Shown here: one piece after another, positions 22,125-34,060 of the stretch
Layout of the letters: every line of letters starts with the position of its first letter
Numbering within the stretch: the stretch's first letter is position 1
DNA from: Dichomitus squalens LYAD-421 SS1
Taxonomy: Eukaryota; Basidiomycota; Agaricomycetes; Polyporales; Polyporaceae
DNA: 64,000 bases
Direction of reading: 5' to 3'
Assembly (NCBI RefSeq): GCF_000275845.1
Contig: NW_006766890.1
Span: 65,042 to 129,041, forward strand
Made by a program: the position numbers and the translations under genes
The notes under the pieces: model-generated
The model's database searches: none
Told to the model about the DNA's origin: nothing
The model's input: only the letters and a program-made list of their open reading frames with translations

Positions 22125-24355
22125 CGCAGGCAGATCAGGAGAGCGGATAGCACAAGGTTTGTGGTCGCCACGAATGGGGACGGACGGTGAAGGCTCAGAC
22201 GGGAAGAGAGGCAGATAGCCGCCCATAGCTTTCGATCAGGCATACCCGATCTCAGCATGGATCTATGTGCGTATTATCTAATCTAATCTAAGGCTCCCCG
22301 CGCATTTGGCGCGAAGACGGACAACGGACAAGCCCGGTGCGCAGTGCCTTGGAAGTCGAACACAGTGACGATGAAACTCGTCGCTCCATGTTTGATCGGC
22401 ACACCACACGTCCGCACCTCTCCTTGAATTGACGCACGACTACATAGGACGAATGCGGCAAAGCTGTGAAACCATACCAGAGCCCGCTAGCGTCGTGCCA
22501 GCTGCTGAAGCAACGGCACTCACCGCAGCAAAATGAAGTTACACCAATGAGGCGTGTCCCGGCGTGGAATGGGGTTTGAGCCGCTCTAGGGAACCATTCA
22601 TGAAGTCTAACTTTCGGAGCGGAAACCACAGAGATGGGTTCCTAGCTCTGGCAGGTATCACGGCACCTGAAGTAATTAGTCAAGGACACGCCCCTCTACG
22701 AATTGCTGCGGTGACGCAGTCTTTCGGCTGTAATAGGATATTATGAGGCGCATATTTCTTGCGCTTGCTGGTTTTCTCCGGCGGTCAGGCGCTATGTCTT
22801 CACTCTTGTCGGGGTTAATGCGTATCCCTGAAAGCGTACAATAGAGCTCACGCTCATCAAGATCCTACCACGCCGGGTAGTCGCAGTTGGTCTGACCTCG
22901 TGTAGTGGAGGATCCAGTGGAAGGTGTCTACCCTCTCTTGTCGTGTTTTCTCTATGGAGTATGCCCCGGCTCAAGGGACTATCAATTCCGTGAATGCGAC
23001 CAGGTTCCATGATAGGTGATTCCGGACGACTACCTTTACCACGTCTTACGAACCCCTTACCCCGACCACCTTGACTCGGCGTATCTGTCCCCTGGGTGCC
23101 CCGATGTCTCTCCGTGTCGCTGCAAGAACACGTCGCAAACACTGAAATGAGTACTCCCCTTGAACAAATACGGCAGAATGCCCCGACAGAATCCCAGCGA
23201 ACGGCAATCTGTGCGGTAGAACAAGACGTACTACTCCTTCGCGCAAGACAACTTGCCGTTTCTCTCGATCTCAGGCCAGCGATGAACACCATCCACAAAG
23301 TTGTGGTACCTCCCAGTGAGTCGTTTGTACGCCTCAGACCAACAACCATCAGGCTTGCACGAGTTGCCGGTGCCTCCCCACGGCACCGTCGATGGCGGCG
23401 GTAACCTGACACACTTTCCTCGTAGCTGCAGTGTTCTATATACAGACTCTACACGCTCCCTTCGATGAGCTCCACTCGTGTCTGGGGAGGGGCCTCGAGC
23501 AAAAAGGCAACTGATCCTACGGCCATCAACCGAGATACTGGGTGCTCGTATGCTTATCGTGAGAGATAGTCTGTCTGCACCGCTGTCATTTGCAGTTGTG
23601 TGGACTTTTTTTTTGGTTAGCCACTTTGGTGGTTGCAGGTTAATCTGCCATCTACGTCTCACCGTCACGGTGCGGTGGGTCCTTCTCCTGATTTGAATGA
23701 TGCACGTAGGAATATTCGTTGGTCCACTCACGTGAGCTCCATCGGAGAGTGTCATCAGCATGTCGTCGCAGGCTTGCTACGTGGCCGATGGATTGGTTAA
23801 GCACGCTCATGCAAGAGAAATTGACCAGCGACCTGTTGGTCTTCCCGATCGCATACAAGGACAGACGCACTTACGCCACGACCGTAGGGTTAGCGCTGAC
23901 AAACTGCCCTTTCCAGTAAGCCAAACGCTCATGTGCGCATTCTGTCAGCAGAGCGACCGGAACTCCGGTCGGGACTGCCTGTGAAACTGGAACGCATCGT
24001 CATCTTGGTTCCGAATCCCGATACATGCTGCACTACCACGAAATTGCGAGGTCTCAACTACGTCCAATTTTATTCTCTCGAATCAGCGTGCAAACGTCCA
24101 TTGCGAGGGTTTGCTCTACGATATGTGTCGCCGGTGGTTAGAGTGTTCCGTGCGGTCGGAAGGGACGAGAAAGTGCTACAGGTTGCGTGTAGGAACTTGG
24201 GCCCGCGGGGGCCGGCTGAAGGCCAACGATTTCGTCATAGGCAGCCGGACAGAAAGATACTGCCGGGATTAGCGCCCAGTTGTGGACAGGCCTCGGAGAA
24301 CTCGGTCGCCGAATCTTCTCTTCAGTACCACAGTTGCCACCACTTCGCGACTCCG
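22125..24355. other. Gene-poor region, 2.2 kb
   Basis: I find no recognisable gene between MOB1 and the HSP31-like gene, which diverge. Frames up to 206 codons exist on the minus strand (22792-23412) and 147 codons on the plus strand (23933-24376). They show no domain, no splice logic and are rich in Arg/Ser/Gly, as expected of GC-rich non-coding frames. A run of T (23606-23614) and scattered purine tracts are present. It may be promoter plus decayed transposon, but I found no terminal repeats. Confidence 0.35.
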
Positions 24356-24362
24356 TATATAA
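24356..24362 (+). promoter_or_regulatory. TATA box of HSP31-like gene
   Basis: TATATAA lies 91-97 bases before the ATG at 24453, followed by a pyrimidine-rich leader, the usual fungal TATA geometry. About 40 bases upstream, CGAATCTTCT (24310-24319) matches the nGAAnnTTCn heat-shock element dimer. Together they fit a stress-inducible gene, but function is inferred. Confidence 0.6.
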
Positions 24363-24452
24363 GCACACAGCAGTGAGCCTCGTTCGTCATCTCTGCACAT
24401 CTTCTCATCTGTCAACCCGCCTGTATCCAAGCACACCAGCAATCGTACAGAC

Positions 24453-25385
24453 ATGCCCAAGCGTATCCTTTTCGTCTACACCTCCGCAAACAAGACCTTG
24501 ACCGGCGAGCCGACGGTACGCGTATACTCACAGCGCACGGTGTGCGATCGGTACGCATATACTCACCTGTCATGCAGGGCTGGTACCTCCCCGAGGCGGC
24601 GCACCCATACTACAGTACGTCCAACCGATCGTCCGCCCCACAGGCCGCAGCGCTCAATTGACCCTACCCCTGCTCCCACAGTCCTCTCGCAAAAGTACGA
24701 CATTGACTTCGCCGCCCCCGCGGGGCCCAACCCGCCCGTCGACGAGTACAGCGTCGCAAACTTCAAGGACGACCAGAAGTTCCTCGACGACCCGACCGTG
24801 CAGGCCAAGTTCGCGAGCGCGAAGAAGCTGTCCGACGTCCGCGTCGCGGACTACGACGCCGTGTTCTACGTGGGCGGCCACGGGCCCGTGCTCGACCTCG
24901 CGACGGACCCGGTGAACGTGAAGCTCGCGAGCGAGTTCTTCCAGGCGGGCAAGGTCACGAGCGCGGTGTGCCACGGGCCCGCGGCGCTCGTGGGCGCGAA
25001 GGACGCGAGCGGGGAGAGCATCTTCAAGGGCCGTCGCGCGACGTCGTTCACGGACGTGGAGGAGGAGCAGGTTGGCAAGGTCAAGGTGAGTGCTGACGTC
25101 CATGTTTGAATTGCGTGGGGAGAGGGGGAGCCTGATCCAACGGGGATGGCAGGACATCCCCTTCTTGGTCGAGACGCGCATCAAGGAGCTGGGTGGCACG
25201 TTCGAGAAGGCGGTGGAGCCATGGGGCGTAAGTGCATGCTCCTACTCCAGAGACCATCTGGATACTCACGACCGCGCTTCCATTCGTAGGCTCACGTCGT
25301 TGTTGATGGGAACTTGATCACTGGGCAGAACCCTGCCTCCGCTCATCCGATTGGTGAGGCGATCGACAAGGCGCTCTCTGCGTGA
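24453..25385 (+). CDS. DJ-1/PfpI superfamily, Hsp31-like glyoxalase III/chaperone
   Basis: This is a class I glutamine-amidotransferase-fold protein of the Hsp31 branch. Members convert methylglyoxal to D-lactate without glutathione or act as protein/sugar deglycase-type chaperones. MPKRILFVYTSANKTLTGEP is typical of Hsp31. After short introns the chain gives GWYLPEAAHPYY, with the conserved Glu of the active site, then FAAPAGPNPPVDEYS. Later come YVGGHGPVLDL and AVCHGPAALVGA, the nucleophile elbow with catalytic Cys next to His. The later segment GRRATSFTDVEEEQVGK and the end GQNPASAHPIGEAIDKAL complete the domain. No frame break. Stop TGA 25383-25385. Third-position GC is very high across 24750-25080, suggesting strong expression. 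Confidence 0.92.
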
Positions 25386-25626
25386 GCTCTAGGAGTATCA
25401 GATGTACGATATGGAATGGAAGAAATGTAGAAGTCTGTATCAACTCGAACTTGCAAACTCCAGTCTGTGCAGGCGTGAGAGACGTGTTCGTTAGCACGGG
25501 ACATCGCGCGCTGGCGTCTTGCGGGAGTACCTCGTGCATACGACCGACAAGGTGGCGCGCGATTTCCTACGGGTTATCTGAGGGAAAGGATGCTGAGATA
25601 CAAATTACACGATATGCGATACACAG

Positions 25627-26623
25627 CTAGATATACGAAACAGACATCACCCATCCCTTCTTGAGTGTGAAGCCATCCAAGGCTTCTTTTGCGACGGACG
25701 CGAGATCTGGTGAGTCGAACATCACGTACGCCATCTTGACTCTCTGCCCTGCCGCGTTTGGTGTTGGAGAAGGAACGACCTGCACCGAGTGGAAGCCTTG
25801 GTACCTGCGAGATCCGGACCGTCAACGGCATGGGGCGTTGGCGAAGCTTCAATACGTACTGTTGAAATAGGACCGACAATACGTCGTCCGTAACCTCTTG
25901 TGGCAGGTTGAGGCACATCAGCCGCGCCGATTGCTGCTGAGTCGCCGCCGGTATCTGGCCTGCATCGCACTGACGTGAGCCTTCGTGTGAGCGCGATCTA
26001 GGTTAGCCCACCGCGCACCGTTCGTGGAGCCCCCCTGCCTGGGACCCTCGTCGTCATCCTCGATCTCCATCTCCTCGTCGTCGTCGTCTTCGTCGTCCTT
26101 GTCCGTCCGCTCCCTCTTGACCTCACGGGCATCCTCGTCCATCCGATCGTCGCGTGTCCTCTTCTCTCCCGCACCGCCGTTCGCGAGCTTGCCGTTGGGC
26201 GCGTTCTTGACATAGATCGAGGTCGGGGGCACGAAGTCGGGGTCCTCTCTCCGGAGCGTCGCGTACGACTTCGTCTTGGCGTACTCAATGTGCTGTAGCG
26301 GTGGCCGCGCGCGAGGGGAAAGAGGAGGGGGTGTTGGGATCAAAGGGGTCGACGTGCAAGCAGCGTTGAGACGGACGGCGCACCATTGGCTTATCGTAGA
26401 AGACCATACCTTCGCAGCCGCGCAGGGCGGCGGTCGCGCCGGCGAGGTCGGTGAAGACGACGAACGCCTGCCCCTTCATTTTGGGCCCCTTGAGGGCGAC
26501 GACGTCGAGGATCCTGCCATAGGTGGTGAAGAGGGCGAAGAGCTGGGCGCGGAGCTCGTCCTTCTTGACCTTGTCGTTGAGATTTTTGAGGTAGAGGGTG
26601 GTGTTTGGCTGGGTGGAGGACAT
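25627..26623 (-). CDS. U1A/U2B''-type snRNP protein, two RRMs
   Basis: This is the U1A/U2B''/SNF family, which binds a stem-loop of U1 or U2 snRNA. The ATG at 26621-26623 gives MSSTQPNTTLYLKNLNDKVK, the family's N-terminal RRM with RNP2 (LYLKNL), then KGPKMKGQAFVVFTD as RNP1. After an intron comes EYAKTKSYATLRREDPDF, characteristic of this family. A long linker is very acidic (DDEDDDDEEMEIEDDDEG) with Lys/Arg. The C-terminal RRM follows: LMCLNLPQEVTDDVLSVLF, VKMAYVMFDSPDLA, and a last segment KKGWVMSVSYI to the stop at 25627. Fungi may have one such protein serving both snRNPs. From sequence alone I cannot say U1A or U2B''. It is divergent from the ceramide synthase. Confidence 0.9.
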
Positions 26624-27096
26624 GGCTGGAGGAGGAGAGCGGCGCAGGGCCGAGGCGAGGCAGGACGGGACGCAGACGAACACGCGCGGTGTGGCAGAAG
26701 GCGTTGGGTACGGCGCGTGCGCTGAGCTCGAGGCTGCTGTTCCCACAGTACTCTCCCCCAAAAGTCGTTGCCGCCCGGTATAGCCGCCTTTAGCGCCGGG
26801 GGACATGGGCAGACGCCAGCGCACGTTCGCGCCTCTGGGGACGATTTGTTTTCCGACTGGCCAGCGCAGAAACCCAGCCGACCACCGCCTGCGCCCGCCC
26901 AGCCATCCTCCACAGCCCAGCTGCCCCGGGCTTGTTCGTGACGGCCACCACTCCCCCATCCCTCCGTGCCGAATTCACTTTCGCGTGCGCACCGGCCGCC
27001 GTCTCTCACAAAACTTATACACCACGTACACCAGATAACGCGCCCCCGACTAACGTTTCATGACCTGCTGACGTGACACTAACCACACCGACCGTC
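26624..27096. promoter_or_regulatory. Divergent promoter, U1A-like gene and ceramide synthase
   Basis: 473 bases separate the two start codons. The region is GC-rich, with no clear TATA box. A frame open across it upstream of the U1A-like ATG has no homology, so I treat it as leader and promoter. Confidence 0.5.
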
Positions 27097-28531
27097 ATGA
27101 ATACCGAGGCCGCCCCCGCCTGGCTTTCCCCCCTGCTCGTCCCCTTCTTTACGCTCTCCTACCCCACTGCCCGCCCTGCCAACCCAGACTCGTTCCCGCA
27201 CGCAAACTACTATGGCACCGGGCTTCTCGACGGGTGCGTCATCATCACCGCCATCGCCCTCATGGCCATCCTACGAGACGTGACGCGCATCTACGTATTC
27301 GAATCATTCGCCCGGTGGAAGCTTGCTCGGGATCTGCGACACGCGAAGCGCAAGAAACTCGCCCTTGCCAATGGGAACGGCCAGCCCAGCGGGAACGGCA
27401 AGGCAAACGGGAATGGCAAGGCAAACGGTGCCGTGAATGGGAACGGACATGCCGCAGAGTACATCGTCACTCCCGTGGAGAGGAGGAAGATGAACAGGAG
27501 CATCATCCGCTTCGCCGAGCAGGGCTGGTCCGTGATATACTACACCTTCAATTTCTTCTTCGGATTGGTGAGTCGCGCTTGGTCTATCTTATCTCCCCTC
27601 CCACGTTCCGCGTCATCGCCTTCCGCATGTGGAACTGTGTGTCTAAGTCTGGACGGTGGCTAATTGACTCGCGACATGCATCTTGCCATTTGCAGTATGT
27701 GCATCGGCACTTGCCCACTTCGCTCCTGAACCCGATCAATGTGTGGACCAACTACCCCCATATACCGCTCGCCGGCCCCGTCAAGTTCTACTACCTCCTT
27801 CAAACGGCATGCTACATGCACCAGGTGCTCATCCTCAATGCTGAAGCACGCCGAAAGGACCACTGGCAGATGATGGCCCACCACGTGATCACCGTCACGC
27901 TCCAGGTCGCGAGCTACTTCTACAACTATACCCGTGTCGGGTGCCTCGTCATGCTCCTTATGGACTTGTGCGACATGTTTCTGCCGGTGAGTACAAGTCT
28001 TGCACCGAGGATGCACGGCTATCAGTACTGCGTCGGTTCGATGCACGGATACTCATATGTCACGGACAGCTGGCGAAGATGTTCCGGTACTTGGGCATGT
28101 CCCTGTGGTGCGACATGGCCTTCGTCGCGTTTCTGGTATCATGGTTCGTTACCCGACACGGCTTCTTCCTCCTGGTTATCAAGGCCACGTGGGAGGCGTG
28201 GTACGTCATCCCGCGCATCTGGGACCCCTCGCGCGGTCACTACCTCACGACGGAGATCTACTACGCATTCTTGGGGATGTTGGTGGCACTGCAGGTCAGC
28301 GCGCTCCGTCTCTGTTCTGACCTAGGTTTTGCTCACGCCCATGAGTGCTACAGGTCATTCAGTTGGTTTGGTTCCGGATCATCTGTTCCGTGGCGTACAG
28401 AGTGGTGTCAGGCCAGGGCGCCGAGGATGCGCGGAGCGACGACGAAGGGTTAGTCGGTCTTCTTAATACGCTGTGACCTCTCACTCACCAACATATCTAG
28501 CGATGATGACGACCACCAAAAAGACGACTAA
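27097..28531 (+). CDS. LAG1: Ceramide synthase, Lag1/Lac1 TLC-domain protein
   Basis: This acyl-CoA-dependent sphingosine N-acyltransferase of the ER has a TLC fold. The ATG at 27097 gives an N-terminus with a hydrophobic helix (VIITAIALMAILRDV). A low-complexity NGNGK-type linker (27366-27450) follows, then FAEQGWSVIYYTFNFFFGL. Across introns come NYPHIPLAGPVKFYYLLQ, the Lag1 motif core HHVITVTLQVASYFYNYTR with two essential His, and LLMDLCDMFLP with the catalytic-region Asp pair. FRYLGMSLWCDMAFVAFLVS and FLLVIKATWEAW form later helices. The last exon joins after a GTTAGT donor and adds an acidic DDDDHQKDD tail ending at 28529-28531. A C-terminal acidic tail is typical and in yeast is phosphorylated by CK2. 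The gene is intact. Confidence 0.93.
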
Positions 28532-29186
28532 CTTATTATTTTGTAGAGGGCACGATAGACTTGCTTCTTCTAATAGCTTACGCTTTCACGGGTATCTGTT
28601 ATGTCTCCGGCCTGGGGCTGGCATGAAATGCAGAGAGCGCCTCTATATACCCTTGTGTGACTGATATCCTCGTCCTGTTACCGTTACCACTCTCTTTCGG
28701 TCTCGGAACAATGGGTTTCATGGGTTCCACATGGTAGTCGTACTGCGCTGTAGTTTAGTTCTGTAGGTCGTAGTCCAGCCGCAGTCGAACAGAGATGACT
28801 CTCCAAAAGCATTACGCATCATGTCTGCCTGCTGCGCATTGAATGCAACGCCAGTCAGACTCTATGCAGGCATAGAACAGATTTGAGGCGTATGAGCTGC
28901 GCGAGGGGAAGAGCCGCAGGGCAAGACGACCGTTCCGGGCGAGGCGGGAAGTCGCTCGAACGTAGAGACCTTCCTTATCGGGCGAATCGAGTGACCTCAG
29001 CGATGGAGGCGCCTGCTGGCTGTGGACGCAGCGTACTGTTCCCGGCGCTTCTACAGTCATTCAGCCTTGCCACTGTGATCTCTCCTGGTTGTCTTTCTCG
29101 CCCTTGCACCTACCCCATATCAACTCACTCAATTCATAAGCTGTCTTAGACGTCTCTTACTGTACCTTGGCATTCCTCGAACGAGA
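28532..29186. other. Intergenic, ceramide synthase to SNF7
   Basis: 655 bases of 3' flank and promoter on the same strand. No gene, repeat or RNA recognised. Confidence 0.55.
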
Positions 29187-30248
29187 ATGATGGCCGGCAT
29201 CATGAGCTACTTTGGGGGCCGGCGCGACCCGAAGCAGTCGTCGCGCGACGCGATAGTGACCCTGCGACAGCAGCTGCAGATGATTGAGAAGAAGGAGGAC
29301 TACCTGCAGAAGAAGATCGACGAGGAGATGAAGAAGGCGAAGCAGAACGCGGTCTCGAACAAGGCTGGTGGGTGTCGTCGTTTGCGTCTCGCCTGTCTCT
29401 GTCTGTCCTTGGTTGTCCCAGGGTTCCACTTGAGTCTTCACTACGGATACGCTTGACCTCCGAGTTCCTCCTCTGCTTTTACTCGAAGATGTGAGCTGAT
29501 ATGCTGCCCTTTGCGTGGAACAGCGGCGACGGCGGCGCTCCGGCGGAAGAAGGTGACCGAGCAGGAGCTCGAACGATTGCAGAACACGCGCTTCCAGCTC
29601 GAGATGCAGGTCAACACGCTCGAGTCCGCCAGCTTCAACGCCGAGAACATGGCCGCGATGAAGAAGGCCGCCGGTGCGCTCAAGGATATCCATGGGAAGC
29701 TGTGAGTGGTCCCCTTCCCCTCCTTTCATACCATATGTTCCCCCAGTATATCCCGTGCGATAATTGACATACGTCTCCATGTTGTGCAGGTCGATCGACA
29801 AGGTGGACCAGACGATGTCGGAGATCCAGGAGCAGACGCAGCTCGCGAACGAGGTCTCGGAGGCGATCTCGACGAGCACATATACCGGCGTCGAGTTCGA
29901 CGAGGTACGTCATTTTCCACATCTGTTTCGTGCGCTAAGCGAGACGTCGGATCATGGCTGACCGTATCGTATTCTCTCCCGTTTGTCTTGGACTTATTGT
30001 ATACAGGACGAGCTCAAGCAAGAGCTCGCGGAGCTGGAGCAGGAAGAGCTCGATGCCAAGCTCATGCAGGATCACGTACCATTGCACCACCCAGCAGGGG
30101 CCAGTCGGGTGCAAGAAGGTACGGCATACTAATAATCTCTCTTCGCGTGAAATCATACTCACCTCGTACCTTTGCGTTAGCGCCACAAGCAATCGAGGAC
30201 GACGAGGAGGCGCAGCTCAAGGAGCTACAGGCCGCATTGGCGATGTAG
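29187..30248 (+). CDS. SNF7: ESCRT-III filament subunit Snf7/Vps32
   Basis: Snf7 is the main ESCRT-III polymer for multivesicular-body sorting and membrane repair. MMAGIMSYFGGRRDPKQSSR has the short amphipathic N-terminus used for membrane insertion. AIVTLRQQLQMIEKKEDYLQ, a Lys-rich helix 1, QELERLQNTRFQLEMQVNTL for helix 2, and FNAENMAAMKKAAGALKDIH for helix 3 follow across introns at 29366-29521 and 29703-29790. Then IDKVDQTMSEIQEQTQLANE and an acidic C-terminal part with DDEEAQLKELQAALAM follow; that end resembles the Vps4-binding MIM. Stop is at 30246-30248. A second ATG directly follows the first. Confidence 0.94.
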
Positions 30249-31343
30249 TCGTTACGATGCAACCCTCCCCCGCATTCATTTACCCCGGACCGGCCTACTG
30301 GCCCAGGCAGACATTCGTGTCGCACGCTACCACCCTCGTTTGCGCTTGCGCTAACGCCTGCGTTCCTGATCTGCTCTGTGTCTTTCATGTCTTCACCTAA
30401 TCATTAACGACGTCTGTGTTAGTACATTATCGCTCCTGGGCCTCTTCTTGGCATTCGGTTGCCGCCGTGTTCTATTAGTGCTCTCTCTCTCCTCACGTCT
30501 ACCCCCACGACGAAGCGACCTCGCGCATTGTACCTTGTCTCCCGCAGTATGATCGATAGTATATATCACGAATGGAATTTAGAATCTCACATCTTGCCTT
30601 GCATCTGCGCGTCACGCCGTCCCGGTCATCACGCCAACACTAGTCCCGGCTCGTTCCGTCGCAGTGTGCTTGGAAGGACGGTACGCGCGCGGCAAGGACG
30701 AAAGATCGACGCCAGCACCTGTCATAACACGCAGGCTTCCAGGCAGCCGGTAACTTCGTTGTGGCGATGGTATGCAGATGATGGTGTCTTCGGGTGGCTG
30801 TCGACTCGACCAGACCGCTATGTACGTACATATATACAACGGCGGCGGGCCGCGTGCGTGAGCATTAGCGTGCTAGTATATAGCTTCGATGCGTGGAAAC
30901 ATGATTGATGCATGCGTTATCGAGAGTGTTCGGACAGCAGAACCTCCGTGGTATGCGATGGTGTGGATTGATGAAAGACAAACGGACGTCGCGAAGGGGG
31001 GGCTGGGGGAAGGGGGTACGAGAGGCGATGGGATGAGGGGGAATGGGGACCAAGTTGGGAAGAGGAAAGGATGCGGGGGAAGGGGAGATGCAAGATCGAC
31101 AGTAAGTTGAGGAATAATAAGCAGATGCGATAGTTCCTTTCAACGATGGAAGAGTGGCAAGACGTGACGATTGAGACGAACGAACGAACGAATGGCTCAA
31201 CTGAAACCCGGAGGACGAGCGCGACATCGGAAGGGGGAGTGGGACGAAAGTTGGGGATGCAGAGACGCGCGGCTCGCGCAGGGCGCGCGTGCAAGTCCCA
31301 TTGCGGGAGATGCGCGGAAGGCCTGCGTGAGCGGAGACGCGGG
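30249..31343. other. Convergent intergenic region, 1.1 kb
   Basis: SNF7 and the Nem1-type gene converge here. Small frames of 60-170 codons lack domains. Purine-rich tracts at 31000-31090 match no element I know. No gene supported. Confidence 0.45.
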
Positions 31344-33089
31344 TCATGAGAAACCGCGAATCCCGAGAACTCGCCGGACGTCGCTCGTGAAGCGGAGGGA
31401 GTCGAGCACAGGAAGGAGGTCGAGGAGAGCTTCATCGTGAGGATCGTGAGTCCAACCTTCTATTGGAATCCCGTTCGCTGTGCGATAAGTGGCATCAGAC
31501 TACTGCTATGACCCCTCGAGCACGACTGCGAGGGATCGTACCTTCATTAATGCTGTAACACACAGGCGAGTTGTCTATGAGGCAGACTCTCGAAAGGTCC
31601 TGCTCGATCTTCGACAAGTCCTTGGTGTATGATCCGTTCGAGAGTTGTGTACATTCCTGCGTAGGACAAGCCGGCGCCAAGTGAGCGTAAGTCGAAAGCT
31701 GAAGCCAATGTACCGTGACGCACCTCTCGGAAATATCGACGACTGAAGATACCACGACCAGCATCTAGCCAGTCGATTACGGGGTCCGCGTACTCGCGCA
31801 TTGAGGCGGTAAAGATAACGAGCGTGTACCATTGCGATACCTATGACGCAGTCGGTTGTCACGGCACTGAACCAATATCATATTGACAGCAAACTCACCT
31901 TGCGGAGAAAGTAATCGACGAACGGCCGCTTGTACACATGGTAGAGTGTACTGCGACCACCCAACACAACCTCCACTGTATACCCTACGCCCTTATTCCT
32001 GCCGCCGAATCCTAACAACCCTGATCCGCCCGCGGAAGGTATTGGTCGGCAAGTGGAATGAATCAGAGTCTCATCTAAGTCAAGGACAAGTGTCTTTGGC
32101 ATGAGCAAAGCTGCCTTCTTCGCTGGCGGTGTCGGTGTTACTGAGCGCGAGCGGGTAGCTGGCGGCGGCGTCAGGGATGCTGCTGTGGCTTTCGAATCCA
32201 AGACAGCAGGAGGTGTGGATATCGGCGAGGGGTGCAGCTCCTTCTCTGGCGGGAGCTTTGTGTACGGAGGCGGCGGCTGGGATAGTGGGGATGGGATTGC
32301 AGGCTGGTACGGAGGGTGCGGTGTGGAATCTAGTAATACAGAGGGAATGGCTGGGGGCTTCTCGTCTCTACTCTCGTCCTCGGTGTCCTTTTCCTCCTCA
32401 TCAGAATTATCTTCTACCGCGACGTCATCGACTGCGCCTGTTGTGGGCGCAGGGTTCTGTAGCCTCGTGAGAGAGCGCACGGCAGCCACTAGAGCGTGCC
32501 AGAGCTGAAGGATGATGCGCACGAAGACAAAGTGACGGAACGCCGGGGACGCCGCGCTGGCCTTAGGACGGATGGTACTCTCTGTCAAAGAGACGGAAGG
32601 CCGCCGAGATGGCGGTCGCGAGGGCTTCTTGCGCGATATAGCAGGCGCGAGGAGAGAAGCAGACGGCGGAGAGAAGGTGTTTGGGTTCACCTCGGCGGGA
32701 GACGAGTGCGACCGTTTCAATATCCACCCGGACGAGGACGACGGCGGCTGTGGTACCAAAAAGGACTTCGTCGATCCAGAGCGTTTGAGCCGTGTTTGAC
32801 GTTCACCGTCGAGCGAGAACGATGGAGACTCTGAGGCGGGAGTGCTCGGTGGCGTGCGGGTCGAAGCCAAGACATCGAACTGGCGAGAGAGGTAGGATAG
32901 AGAGTTCATGGGCGTGAGGCCGACGCCAAGGAGGGCGGCCTCGAGGACAGCTTGGAGAGCGAGAACGAGGAAGGGAGATGAGTAAGGAGGAGAGGGAAGA
33001 GAAGGTTGTTGGAGACGGAGGAGCCTGAGGGAGCGCAGCGCCGAGCGCGCATAGCGTGAGCAGACTTGGTTCAGCCACTCGACGGCCAT
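31344..33089 (-). CDS. NEM1: Nem1/CTDNEP1-type nuclear-envelope phosphatase
   Basis: This is the catalytic subunit of the Nem1-Spo7 (CTDNEP1) complex that dephosphorylates lipin (Pah1) and steers phosphatidate between storage and membrane lipid. The HAD/FCP motif [14 protein letters not shown] sits near 32075-32110, followed by [20 protein letters not shown] and FVDYFLRKV. Later exons give [18 protein letters not shown], a segment with IFSRRYFRE, then [19 protein letters not shown] and [13 protein letters not shown]. The end, [12 protein letters not shown] and [12 protein letters not shown], stops at 31344. The N-terminus is long, Pro/Ser-rich and low complexity. The start may be 33089 (used here, with a hydrophobic [19 protein letters not shown] helix) or the ATG at 32909, which begins [14 protein letters not shown], a typical start of fungal relatives as I recall them. 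Confidence 0.9.
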
Positions 33090-34060
33090 CGACGTCGTCC
33101 GTTCCGCTGCAGTCCTCGGTCGTTGAGGTTCTGACTGGGGTTCCAACCGCCAGTCTTGCGCCCATCTCATCCTTTTGTATACTGTGCACACCATCCGCCC
33201 AGTCCAGACGGGTCGCCAATGCTGTCGATCCGCCTCTCACACCTGTCTTCCTGGCGTCTTGCTCAAGTATCGATCGAAATACACGTGCATGTCCTCCCTC
33301 CAACGTGCGATCCCTATCTTTGCCCTCATCCTCCACGTACCCCCTTCTTCTCCCTCCAATCTCCCATGAGAACGACTGATAACCCATCTCGTGTCTGGCC
33401 CTCGTTTCCTTCCCGACACTCGTGTTCACTCCTACCTCAAGTTGCTCTTTGGCTGGCGGCATTGCTATGTCATATCACTTGCTATCCGCAGTCCGACTTT
33501 GCGTCTGCTCATTCTTTGTTCGAGCCTTCCGCGGAAATGATCCTGACGCTTTCATGCACGAATGACCACTCATTTAGACGTAAAGTTAATCACCTGCTCC
33601 CAGATTTGTCATTGCATCCTAGCTCTTCCGTTACGCTTCCTTACACCTTTCTTCCGGCTTGCGTGATGTGAAACCATTGACGGATCGGGCGCCTGTCCAT
33701 CCGAGTTCGTGAGCGAGGACTCGAAAACAAAATGAGGGCCCACCGTGGTTCGAACACGGGACCGCACGATCTGCAATCGTATGCTCTACCACTGAGCTAT
33801 AAGCCCAACACGTCCTCGTCCTTATCACATATACTATTTGTCCCGTCGTACGAACCAACAGCTTGATGGACACTCGCAGTACATGAATCAAATTCTTAAC
33901 CTCCAGTCAACGAGCACTTCGGCATTGCCGGAACGTTCGATTACAGTGACAGTGCAGCACATCTTCGCCTCAAGCTCTGTCAGCTCCGCAACGTCTAACT
34001 ATGGCATCTACTCCAGTAGGATTTCTCTCACTGGCATAACCTCTTTTCTACATGTGCGCA
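33090..34060. other. Intergenic with tRNA gene
   Basis: About 970 bases separate the Nem1-type start from the first transporter stop. Apart from tRNA-Cys at 33735-33806 I see no gene. The open frames across 33156-33671 are pyrimidine-rich promoter-like sequence. Confidence 0.5.
33735..33806 (-). tRNA. tRNA-Cys (anticodon GCA)
   Basis: The minus strand folds as a complete intronless tRNA. The acceptor stem is GGGCTTA with TGGGCCC (two G-U pairs). D arm GCTCAGTGGTAGAGC contains the A box. The anticodon stem is CGA/TCG with loop TTGCAGA, giving anticodon GCA. The T arm is CCGTGTTCGAACCACGG with the B box GGTTCGAACC-type core. The unpaired base after the acceptor stem (33735) reads T on the tRNA strand, the U73 discriminator that cysteinyl-tRNA synthetase requires. 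Decodes UGC and UGU. Confidence 0.96.

Noticed and set aside
22792..23412. 206-codon minus-strand open frame
   Set aside because: No domain, Arg/Ser-rich composition typical of GC-rich noise, no splice extension and overlapping frames in other phases of similar length.
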